In this document: piece by piece, positions 1 through 5,892 of the stretch
Layout of the letters: the number at the start of each line of letters is the position of its first letter
Numbering within the stretch: the stretch's first letter is position 1
Source: Candidatus Azambacteria bacterium
Lineage (GTDB): Bacteria; Patescibacteriota; Minisyncoccia; GWC2-36-17; M10-OD1-4
Direction of reading: 5' to 3'
DNA: 12,729 nt
NCBI GenBank assembly: GCA_016200995.1
Contig: JACQDS010000053.1
Span: 1-12,729, forward strand
Program-made: the position numbers and the translations under genes
Notes under the pieces: model-generated
Database searches by the model: none
What the model saw: the letters and a program-made list of their open reading frames with translations, nothing else
What the model was told of the DNA's origin: nothing

Positions 1-812
1 ATATAACTCAAGAGGAGATAGATAAAATGGTTTTAAATGTGAAGTCTGAATTTTCAAAAAGCGGAAATTTGATCTCTCTGGAAAGGCTTGAGAAGGTCTT
101 GATAGACGGCTATGCAATGGAGGATCCATTGGGGCTTGCCGGAAAAGAGATAACCGTCGGCATCTCCGGCGTTACTTCAAAAAGCGATGTTGTCAAAGAA
201 TTCAGCGGACTGGCTTCTTTTCTGAAGCTTGAGTTTAAAGGAGTTTTTCCGATAGATTTTTCCGTTGTTGAGGCAAAAAAACATTTTAGCGATCTTAAAG
301 ACGCGCTTTTTATCAATATATTTGAAAATTCAGCAAGCCTGTTTCTCTTAAGGTCGGGATTTATCGATGCCATTGAAAATGCTGATGCGGGATATGGCGA
401 CTTTGGTCGCAGATTGTCTGAAAATTTCTCTGTCGGTCTTGAAGAGGCAAAGAATATAAAAAATAAATTCATATCCGGAGATCTTGATGTCAACATACTT
501 GATAAGGCCAGATCTCTTGCTTTTGAGTCGGCGAAAGTTGCGCTTGGAAAAATAAAACCGGCGATATCGCTTCTTGGTAGAATGGATCTTTTGCCTAAGG
601 AGATTTTCATATCTTTTTTCGGTGATGTTCCGGTTCAGTTCTCCCAGGCTTTCAAAAAAAGCAATAATTGGTTTTCCGACCTGCCTTTTTCGCGTGATGT
701 AGAGATCGCTTTTTTAAACGCTTCTGACTTTGACAATCTGCTAAAAGATGAGAAAAAGTTATTCACAGCCTGCGAATATGCTATAATATATCACATAAAT
801 AAATTAAAATAA
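1..812 (+). CDS. FtsA/PilM-like actin-fold protein, C-terminal part (5' end outside window)
   Basis: The reading frame is open to the left edge, so this is the C-terminal 269 residues of a longer protein. The first visible residues, ITQEEIDKMV, match the FtsA 1C (SHS2) segment that in E. coli begins EVTQEDVENVV. A YAMEDPLGLAGKEI stretch then corresponds to FtsA's YxxDxxxGIxNPVGLSG region. Further on, GYGDFGRRLSENFSVGLEEAKNIKNKF parallels FtsA's 'G...T.Dia...g....AE.iK'. The ATG at 27 falls inside the conserved region and is not the true start, despite an AGGAG 11-15 just ahead of it. The phosphate-2 loop is degenerate: INIFENSASLFLL stands where FtsA has DIGGGTMDIAV. The expected late glycine-rich adenosine motif is likewise replaced by FISFFGDVP. 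ATP binding may therefore be lost. No amphipathic C-terminal membrane helix is apparent. It ends 6 bp before the next gene and probably shares its transcript. FtsA versus PilM identity cannot be settled here. Confidence 0.72.
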   Translation, partial: ITQEEIDKMVLNVKSEFSKSGNLISLERLEKVLIDGYAMEDPLGLAGKEITVGISGVTSKSDVVKEFSGLASFLKLEFKGVFPIDFSVVEAKKHFSDLKDALFINIFENSASLFLLRSGFIDAIENADAGYGDFGRRLSENFSVGLEEAKNIKNKFISGDLDVNILDKARSLAFESAKVALGKIKPAISLLGRMDLLPKEIFISFFGDVPVQFSQAFKKSNNWFSDLPFSRDVEIAFLNASDFDNLLKDEKKLFTACEYAIIYHINKLK

Positions 813-818
813 TATTTT

Positions 819-2555
819 ATGAAAAAAACATTATTTCTTCATAAGGATGAATCATTGGTCTATCTGATAGACAGAATAGAAAATACAAAAGAAGACGAGA
901 TCTATCTGAATATTGATGAGAACCCGGAGCTTTTTTCCGAGTTTTTAAATTTAAAACTTTTGAAAAGGGAGGTGGCGTCGCTTGGCAAAAATTTGACCAT
1001 AGTTTCCGGAAATTCAAATGTTCTCTCTTTTATTGAACAGGCCGGCATTGATGTGGCGGAATTATCTCCGAACCAGCCTGCAGGAGCAGGTGAGAATGTT
1101 CTTTCATATCAAACGGCAAATACTGAGATCAAAAAAGATGAAAATATCATATCAGACATCAAAAGACCTTCTTTTTTGGAAAGAAATAAAGAGCCTGAAA
1201 GAAAGTATGAAAAGATAAATTTGGATGGTGAAAAACTGGCCATTGAACAACCTCAAAGCCAGAGTTCATTCAATTACAACAAAGATAAAAGTTCGGCGAG
1301 TTTTTTTGAAAAATCAATTAAAAGTTCGGAAATGGGCGAGGCGACGCCGCTACTTGCAAGAAAGAGAGACATTGGCAGTAGTATTTTTAAAAAACCGGAT
1401 CTTTCCGCTTTATTTCAAAATAAGAAAAATACATATTATATTTTAGCGGCTTTAATTGTGTTGGTAATCGGCGGTATCTTTGTATTTAAATCAAAGGCGG
1501 ATCTGACGGTTGTTCTGAAAAAGGAAACGATCGATTTCACATTTCCTGCGATAGCAGATGTGAGTCTTTCAAGTATTGATGCGGAAAATAATAAAATACC
1601 GGGGCAGATAATCACTCTTGAAAAAGAGGTATCCGGGGAATTTAAAGCCACCGGAACATCTTCCGGCGCTACAAAAGCCTCCGGAACGATAGCGATCTAC
1701 AATGAATACAATGCAGAATCTCAGCAGCTTGTCGCAAAAACAAGATTTCAAACCTCCGACGGCAAGATATTCAGATTGACAAAGAAGGCTATTGTGCCGG
1801 GGGCTAAAATGTCCGGAGGAAAAGTTGCATCCCCGGGAACGGTAAGCGCCGATGTTGAGGCGGATCAGCCGGGGCCGGACTACAATATCGGTCCGTCGGA
1901 TCTTACAATCCCGGGTTTTTCAGGCACGGATAAATTTAAGGCGTTTTACGCCAAATCATCAGCCGGTATGTCGGGCGGATCTCTTGGCGAAACAAGAGCC
2001 GTTGCAAAATCCGATATTGAGAATGCGAAAACAGAACTCTCAAACAAGCTTGAATCCGAGAAAAAAGATTATATAAGTTCAAATACGCCTAATTTAGTGA
2101 CTCTTGATGCATCTGTCAGCCAAAAAATTGATAAATTTGACGCGCCTAAAGAAGGTGTCGCAGCTGACAATTTCACGGCTTCTCTGAGAGTTATATATTC
2201 GGTTTTTGCTTTTGATAAAAAAGATGTCATTGCGCTTGCCGATTCAAATTTGTCAGCAAAGATCAAAGGAGAAAGAAGGACATATCCGGAGACCCAGGTA
2301 ATATCCTATGATGGAGGAGTTTTGGATCTTGCTAAATCTTCTTTTAGTTTTTCAGTTCGTTCAAGCGAAGTTGTCGGCGGCAAATTAAACAATGATGAGT
2401 TGAAAAGCAGCCTTGCCGGAAAAGACGAGGTGGATATCAAAAAGATCCTGACAGGAAATGACGCAATAGAGAGCGCTGAGATAACTCTTTGGCCTTTCTG
2501 GACATCAAAAGCGCCCGCTAACCAAGAGAGAATATTTATCAACATAAAAGAATAG
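819..2555 (+). CDS. Single-pass membrane protein with baseplate-J-like extracytoplasmic domain
   Basis: This 578-residue protein has three visible parts. Residues 1-82 form a compact alpha/beta-looking domain with the motif NLKLLKRE (44-51) followed by LGKNLTIVS and an AGIDV end, a pattern I associate with uncharacterised CPR membrane proteins. Residues 83-203 are polar and low in complexity, a likely flexible linker. One hydrophobic membrane segment spans about 206-223. The remaining ~350 residues should lie outside the membrane. There, roughly 280-395, with repeated short beta-like stretches, PGPDYNIGPSDLTIPGF and a SAGMSGG end, resembles proteins annotated as baseplate J/gp47-like. The C-terminus has a WPFW motif (558-561) and a RIFINI strand. 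The start is the ATG 6 bp after the FtsA-like gene; no Shine-Dalgarno is present. The cellular role is unknown. The neighbouring actin-fold protein suggests it could be that protein's membrane partner, which is inference only. Confidence 0.75.
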   Translation: MKKTLFLHKDESLVYLIDRIENTKEDEIYLNIDENPELFSEFLNLKLLKREVASLGKNLTIVSGNSNVLSFIEQAGIDVAELSPNQPAGAGENVLSYQTANTEIKKDENIISDIKRPSFLERNKEPERKYEKINLDGEKLAIEQPQSQSSFNYNKDKSSASFFEKSIKSSEMGEATPLLARKRDIGSSIFKKPDLSALFQNKKNTYYILAALIVLVIGGIFVFKSKADLTVVLKKETIDFTFPAIADVSLSSIDAENNKIPGQIITLEKEVSGEFKATGTSSGATKASGTIAIYNEYNAESQQLVAKTRFQTSDGKIFRLTKKAIVPGAKMSGGKVASPGTVSADVEADQPGPDYNIGPSDLTIPGFSGTDKFKAFYAKSSAGMSGGSLGETRAVAKSDIENAKTELSNKLESEKKDYISSNTPNLVTLDASVSQKIDKFDAPKEGVAADNFTASLRVIYSVFAFDKKDVIALADSNLSAKIKGERRTYPETQVISYDGGVLDLAKSSFSFSVRSSEVVGGKLNNDELKSSLAGKDEVDIKKILTGNDAIESAEITLWPFWTSKAPANQERIFINIKE

Positions 2556-2564
2556 GTCAAACTA

Positions 2565-2593
2565 TTGACTTTTATTATATTTTTTGTTAAAAA
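2565..2593 (+). promoter_or_regulatory. Possible promoter ahead of infA
   Basis: TTGACT at 2565-2570 matches five of six bases of the sigma-70-type -35 consensus. With a 17 bp spacer it is followed by TAAAAA (2588-2593), only a 4/6 -10 match. The region lies in the 48 bp gap between the membrane-protein gene and infA. Initiation would fall near 2600, leaving almost no leader before the infA ATG at 2604. The -35 also overlaps a small inverted repeat, GTCAA-acta-TTGAC (2556-2569). Weak evidence in a very A/T-rich gap. Confidence 0.28.
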
Positions 2594-2603
2594 TATATAA
2601 CTT

Positions 2604-2819
2604 ATGTCAAAAGAGAACATAGTAAAAGAGGGTGTGGTCGAGGAGGCTTTGCCCAGTGCGACTTTTCGCGTTAGGCTGGAAGATGGAAGCTTGATTTTAG
2701 CTCATTTATCTGGTAAGATGCGAATGAATTATATCAAAATTTTACCCGGTGATGGAGTAAGAGTTGAAATGAGCCCTTATGATCTATCAAAAGGGAGGAT
2801 AACATATAGACTAAAATGA
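2604..2819 (+). CDS. infA: Translation initiation factor IF-1
   Basis: IF-1 is the small OB-fold protein that occupies the 30S A site during translation initiation and works with IF-2 and IF-3. The 71-residue length is standard for the family. The sequence carries its conserved signatures: [20 protein letters not shown], then [11 protein letters not shown] (residues 32-42), [16 protein letters not shown] and the terminal GRITYR. The start is the ATG at 2604, with no Shine-Dalgarno ahead of it (AATATATAACTT). The TGA stop overlaps the ATG of rpmJ (ATGA, 2816-2819), so the two are likely translationally coupled. The protein ends at the normal family position at that TGA, which supports TGA being a genuine stop codon here. 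Gene order infA-rpmJ-rpsM is the usual bacterial arrangement. Confidence 0.97.
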   Translation: MSKENIVKEGVVEEALPSATFRVRLEDGSLILAHLSGKMRMNYIKILPGDGVRVEMSPYDLSKGRITYRLK

Positions 2820-2929
2820 AAGTAAGAGCATCAGTTAAAAAGATCTGCGCAAAATGCAAAACTGTCAGAAGAAAAGGCAGGGTGCATGTTATTTGTCCAA
2901 ATGTAAAACACAAGCAAAGACAGAAGTAA
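2816..2929 (+). CDS. rpmJ: 50S ribosomal protein L36
   Basis: This 37-residue reading frame begins [14 protein letters not shown] and ends VKHKQRQK, a close match to L36, the smallest protein of the large subunit. The zinc-binding form is present, with ligands Cys11, Cys14, Cys27 and His32 all in place. The start overlaps the infA stop by four bases. A GGGAGG run lies upstream (2793-2798), but 17 bases from the ATG is too far for an ordinary ribosome binding site, and it also encodes infA residues. Downstream, a 67 bp gap separates it from rpsM. Confidence 0.97.
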   Translation: MKVRASVKKICAKCKTVRRKGRVHVICPNVKHKQRQK

Positions 2930-2953
2930 TTAATATTATTAAGTGATAAGTTT

Positions 2954-2981
2954 AAGCTAAGAAGCTAAAAGCTAAAAAGCT
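2954..2981 (+). repeat. Short AGCT-containing direct repeats upstream of rpsM
   Basis: AGCT occurs four times in 28 bp (2955-2958, 2963-2966, 2970-2973, 2978-2981) at spacings of 8, 7 and 8 bases, giving an imperfect tandem array of AAGCTAA-like units between rpmJ and rpsM. Because AGCT is itself palindromic, several alternative small hairpins could form in RNA. Function unknown; it may be slippage-generated spacer or a leader for the rpsM-rpsK-rpsD-rpoA part of the operon. Confidence 0.6.
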
Positions 2982-2996
2982 GGAACCTAATAAAAA

Positions 2997-3383
2997 ATGC
3001 CAAGAATCGCCGGTGTAAATATACCAGATGAAAAAAGAATAGAGGTCGCCTTAACCTACATTTACGGTGTAGGTAAAAAGGTATCCAAAGACGCTTTAAA
3101 AGCCACAAAGATAAATCCGGATACAAGAGCTCACAAGCTTTCTGCGGATGACATCAACAGACTTAAAGATTATCTTGAAAAAAACCATAAAATAGAAGGA
3201 GATCTTAAAAGGGATATAATGTTCAATGTCAAAAGATTGAAAGATATAAAGTCCTACAGGGGCGTCAGACATCAAAGAGGACTTCCGGTCAGAGGTCAGA
3301 GAACAAAAACAAATTCAAGAACCAGAAGAGGAAATAAAAGAGTGACGGTCGGTTCAGGAAGAGTTGCAATAGCAAAGAAATAA
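2997..3383 (+). CDS. rpsM: 30S ribosomal protein S13
   Basis: S13 sits in the head of the small subunit and contacts the P-site tRNA and the large subunit through bridges. At 128 residues it is close to the family norm. Recognisable blocks are [25 protein letters not shown] at the start (helix-two-turn-helix part), [34 protein letters not shown] in the middle, and the basic tail [12 protein letters not shown], which in S13 reaches toward tRNA. The ATG at 2997 is preceded by A-rich sequence with no Shine-Dalgarno. It is the first gene after the AGCT repeat tract and stops 4 bp before rpsK. Confidence 0.97.
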   Translation: MPRIAGVNIPDEKRIEVALTYIYGVGKKVSKDALKATKINPDTRAHKLSADDINRLKDYLEKNHKIEGDLKRDIMFNVKRLKDIKSYRGVRHQRGLPVRGQRTKTNSRTRRGNKRVTVGSGRVAIAKK

Positions 3384-3387
3384 TAAT

Positions 3388-3846
3388 ATGGGAAAAAAGA
3401 AAGTATTAAAACAAACAGAGTCGGATCTGATGCAGGAGACAAAAAGCATTGAAGATGCTGTTGCGAAAAGCTCCGGCAGCGTTGTAAGGAAAAATGCCAT
3501 CGTAAGAAAAGGCCAGGCTTTTATTGACGCCACATACAACAATACAAGGATCACCATAACGGATGAAAACGGCAATGTTTTAGCTTGGTCATCTGCAGGC
3601 TCTCTTGGTTTTAAAGGAGCGAAAAAATCCACTCCTTATGCGGCGGCTAAAGTTGCGGAAACAGTAATAGAAAAGATAAAAAAGACAGGCTTGCAAGATC
3701 TGATAGTTTATGTTAAAGGTATAGGACAAGGCAGGGAATCAGCCGCTAGAGGACTTGCGAATTTCGGGTTGAATATAGTTTCAATAGCTGATATAACACC
3801 GGTTCCGCACAATGGCTGCAAAGCGAAAAAACCAAGAAGAATATAA
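3388..3846 (+). CDS. rpsK: 30S ribosomal protein S11 with N-terminal extension
   Basis: S11 lies on the platform of the small subunit near the mRNA exit. The core begins near residue 35 and shows AFIDATYNNTRITITDENGN, GFKGAKKSTPYAAA and the diagnostic C-terminal VPHNGCKAKKPRRI. The total of 152 residues exceeds the usual ~129, because about 25 extra residues precede the core (with a SDLMQETKSIEDAVAKSS segment that is acidic and polar). There is no internal ATG just before the core that would make a better start. The glycine-rich loop reads KGIGQGRES where KGPGxGRES is common. The gene begins 4 bp after rpsM in a TAATAATATG junction with no Shine-Dalgarno. Confidence 0.96.
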   Translation: MGKKKVLKQTESDLMQETKSIEDAVAKSSGSVVRKNAIVRKGQAFIDATYNNTRITITDENGNVLAWSSAGSLGFKGAKKSTPYAAAKVAETVIEKIKKTGLQDLIVYVKGIGQGRESAARGLANFGLNIVSIADITPVPHNGCKAKKPRRI

Positions 3847-3861
3847 TAACAAGAAAGAAGG

Positions 3862-3911
3862 CAAGATGTCCGTTATAAAATTACGCAGATATCTTGTTTT
3901 AATTTATTTTT
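3862..3911 (+). promoter_or_regulatory. Hairpin plus T-rich run between rpsK and rpsD (attenuator or leader)
   Basis: CAAGATGTC (3862-3870) pairs with GATATCTTG (3888-3896) through nine base pairs including one G-U, with a ~17-base loop. TTTTAATTTATTTTT follows at once (3897-3911) and runs up to the rpsD ATG. This has the form of a weak intrinsic terminator or attenuator. AACAAG (3848-3853) could also compete for CTTGTT (3893-3898). Because S4 is the classic autoregulator of the alpha operon, feedback control is plausible, but this is inference. Confidence 0.45.
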
Positions 3912-4538
3912 ATGGAATTAGGTTCAAAATGTAAAAAATGCAGAAGGGTCGGAGAAAAGCTTTTTTTGAAAGGCGATCGTTGCTTTACCCAAAAATGCGC
4001 AATAGTTAGAAAGCCTTACGCTCCCGGAGCTCATGGCACCGGAAAAAAAAGAAAAAGCTCTTCCGAATACGGCACGCAATTAAACGAAAAACAAAAAGTA
4101 AAAAGAAGCTACTACTTGAGAGAAAATCAGTTCAGAAAATATTTTGAAATGGCGAGCAAGAGGGGCGGCGTGACCGGAGACACATTGCTTCAGATACTTG
4201 AGACAAGACTGGACAATGTGGTTTTCAGAGGTGGACTTGCCGGTTCAAGAAGCTCGGCAAAGCAGATGGTCGGTCATGGCCATATATCCATAAATGGCAA
4301 AAGGGTTGATATTCCTTCGATCTTGGTCAGAGTTGGAGACAAGGTGTCCATCAGAAAAGGCTCTGCGGAGAAAGTTATTTTTAAGGATCTGAAAGAAAAA
4401 TTGAAGAAATTCCAGCCTGCGTCTTGGATGGAGCTGGATAAAGACAATTTGGTCATATCAATAAACAGAATACCTCAGAAAGACGATGTTAGCTCGGGAT
4501 TCAATATGCAATTAATTACAGAATTTTATTCAAGATAA
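3912..4538 (+). CDS. rpsD: 30S ribosomal protein S4
   Basis: S4 is a primary 16S rRNA binding protein that nucleates assembly of the 5' domain. In several bacteria it also represses its own operon. The 208-residue protein is full length. It is the zinc-binding form: Cys7, Cys10, Cys24 and Cys29 have the CxxC-x13-C-x4-C spacing known from Thermus S4. The middle carries YYLRENQFRKYF and RLDNVVFRGG. The S4 RNA-binding domain follows with SRSSAKQMVGHGHISINGKRVDIPS, and the C-terminus ends in a usual LITEFYSR. The start lacks the common MxRYxGP opening and begins with a short MELGSK. No Shine-Dalgarno is present; the ATG follows a T-rich run directly after the hairpin at 3862-3896. Confidence 0.97.
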   Translation: MELGSKCKKCRRVGEKLFLKGDRCFTQKCAIVRKPYAPGAHGTGKKRKSSSEYGTQLNEKQKVKRSYYLRENQFRKYFEMASKRGGVTGDTLLQILETRLDNVVFRGGLAGSRSSAKQMVGHGHISINGKRVDIPSILVRVGDKVSIRKGSAEKVIFKDLKEKLKKFQPASWMELDKDNLVISINRIPQKDDVSSGFNMQLITEFYSR

Positions 4539-4544
4539 TTAATC

Positions 4545-4580
4545 GCAATAAGAGCTAAGCTCGCTCTAAGCTTTTATTGC
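4545..4580 (+). promoter_or_regulatory. Long hairpin in the rpsD-rpoA gap
   Basis: GCAATAAGAGCT (4545-4556) pairs with AGCTTTTATTGC (4569-4580) over 12 pairs with one G-U. After an A-A mismatch two more pairs form, closing a six-base loop (CTCGCT). The hairpin ends 14 bases before the rpoA ATG at 4595. Only a weak T-rich stretch follows (CTAATATAATTTAT), so a leader or mRNA-processing element seems more likely than an efficient terminator. It could lower rpoA output relative to the ribosomal protein genes. Confidence 0.5.
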
Positions 4581-4594
4581 CTAATATAATTTAT

Positions 4595-5539
4595 ATGGAA
4601 ATAACTTTACCAAAACAACCGAAGGTCACTAAAAAAGACGGATCTAAGGCTATCATTGAGATAGACGAGCTTTACCCGGGATACGGCATGACTTTGGGAA
4701 ACGCTCTACGAAGGGTTTTGCTTTCTTCTTTGCCGGGGGCGGCTGTGACATTTGTTAAAATAAAGGGTGTTTCTCATGAATTTTCAACGGTTCCTCATGT
4801 TATGGAGAATGTTGTTGACATACTTTTAAATGTCAAGCAGTTAAGGTTCAAATTACACTCTGACGAACCGCAAATAATTTCTATAAAAGCTTCCGGCGAC
4901 AGAGCTGTGACGGGACACGATATAAAAGCTCCAAGCCAGGTTGAGGTTGTAAATAAGGATCTTGTGATAGCTACTTTAACAGATAAAAAAGCGGATTTTG
5001 AAATGGAGCTGACCGTAGAAAAAGGCAGAGGATATGTTCCTGTAGAGGATAGAAAAAAACATAAACTTGAAGTTGGAGTCATCGCCGTAGATTCTATATT
5101 CACTCCTATAAGAAAGATAGATTACGATGTGGAGGATATGCGTGTCGGCGACAGGACGGATTTCAATAAGCTGAAGCTTTCCATGGATACGGACTGCAGC
5201 ATAGATCCGGAAGAGGCATTTTATGATGCTATTGATATTTTAGTGAATCAATTTTCAAGATTAAAAAGATCTGATCTGGAAGTTAAAAAAGCCGATGATG
5301 AGATTTTGGCAGAGGAATCTGAAAAAGAAAGCAAAGATGATGTTTCAAAGATGAAAATTTCAGAGCTTGATCTTTCAGCAAGAACGGTTTCGGCTTTGGA
5401 GGACGCAAGTATAAAGACAGTTGCCGGCTTGATTAAAAAAACGGAATCTGCTATTTTAGACCTTGATGGAATGGGAGAAAAAGGACTTTCAGAGATCAAA
5501 AAAGCGTTGAAGGGATTTGGTTTGGAGTTAAAAAAATAA
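4595..5539 (+). CDS. rpoA: DNA-directed RNA polymerase subunit alpha
   Basis: Alpha dimerises to nucleate RNA polymerase assembly, and its C-terminal domain touches UP elements and activators. The 314-residue protein has an N-terminal domain at about 1-228. It includes YPGYGMTLGNALRRVLLSSLPGAAV (28-52), the dimerisation region, and later GYVPVEDR. An acidic linker follows at roughly 229-252, then a helix-hairpin-helix C-terminal domain at 253-314 (MKISELDLSARTVSALEDA, MGEKGLSEIKKAL). The ATG at 4595 is chosen over an in-frame TTG at 4577, because family homology begins at MEITLPKQPK and the TTG lies in the upstream hairpin. In the C-terminal domain, the E. coli Arg265 equivalent (Arg263) is kept, while Asn268 and Ser299 equivalents appear as Ser266 and Gly297. 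The rplQ start follows after 1 bp. Confidence 0.97.
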   Translation: MEITLPKQPKVTKKDGSKAIIEIDELYPGYGMTLGNALRRVLLSSLPGAAVTFVKIKGVSHEFSTVPHVMENVVDILLNVKQLRFKLHSDEPQIISIKASGDRAVTGHDIKAPSQVEVVNKDLVIATLTDKKADFEMELTVEKGRGYVPVEDRKKHKLEVGVIAVDSIFTPIRKIDYDVEDMRVGDRTDFNKLKLSMDTDCSIDPEEAFYDAIDILVNQFSRLKRSDLEVKKADDEILAEESEKESKDDVSKMKISELDLSARTVSALEDASIKTVAGLIKKTESAILDLDGMGEKGLSEIKKALKGFGLELKK

Positions 5540-5540
5540 T

Positions 5541-5888
5541 ATGAGAAATCTTAGAAAAGGAAGAAAATTCAATAGAGAGGCGGGGCAAAGAAAGGCTTTT
5601 GTGAAGTCTTTGATAACCGCGTTCATAACAAATGGCAAGATCAAAACAACAGAAGCGAGAGCCAAGGAGATAAAGCCGAAAATTGAAAAAATGGTGACGA
5701 GAGGCAAAGTTAAAACCGTTGCTAATGTCAGGGAGATAAGAAGGGTTTTATCCGAGGACCTGACGAAGAAACTTTTTGATGAAATTTCTCCAAAATACGA
5801 AAAAAGAGCAGGAGGATACACAAGAATAACAAAGCTTGAAAGAAGAAGATCGGACGGAGCTAAATTGGCTAAAATAGAGTTTGTATAA
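5541..5888 (+). CDS. rplQ: 50S ribosomal protein L17
   Basis: L17 is a large-subunit protein near the exit tunnel and normally follows rpoA, as here. The 115 residues carry the family signatures: MRNLRKGRKFNREAGQRKAF at the start, ITNGKIKTTEARAKEIKP in the first third, LFDEISPKYEKRAGGYTRITKLERRRSDGAKLAKIE at the end. The opening has NL where most L17 sequences read MRHR or MRHG. The start lies one base past the rpoA stop (TAATATG), and the gene ends four bases before the rplM ATG. No Shine-Dalgarno is seen, and a GGAG (5523-5526) is too distant. Confidence 0.97.
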   Translation: MRNLRKGRKFNREAGQRKAFVKSLITAFITNGKIKTTEARAKEIKPKIEKMVTRGKVKTVANVREIRRVLSEDLTKKLFDEISPKYEKRAGGYTRITKLERRRSDGAKLAKIEFV

Positions 5889-5892
5889 ATTT

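Noticed and set aside
27..29. ATG with an AGGAG upstream as the start of the first gene
   Set aside because: The frame is open to the window edge, and the residues before this ATG (ITQEEIDK) belong to the conserved FtsA region, so the real start is upstream and the AGGAG simply encodes two glutamates.
110..610. Open minus-strand frame of 166 codons
   Set aside because: It is antisense to the FtsA-like gene, Ser/Phe-rich with no recognisable motif, and is best explained as a shadow of that gene.
2793..2798. GGGAGG as ribosome binding site for rpmJ
   Set aside because: Seventeen bases separate it from the ATG, well beyond the usual spacing, and it encodes conserved IF-1 residues (KGRI).
4577..4579. 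TTG start for rpoA
   Set aside because: It adds six residues with no family match and lies in the 3' arm of the upstream hairpin; the ATG at 4595 fits known alpha subunits.
5881..5883. TTG start for rplM
   Set aside because: It lies inside rplQ and adds MYKF without homology; the ATG at 5893 is preferred.
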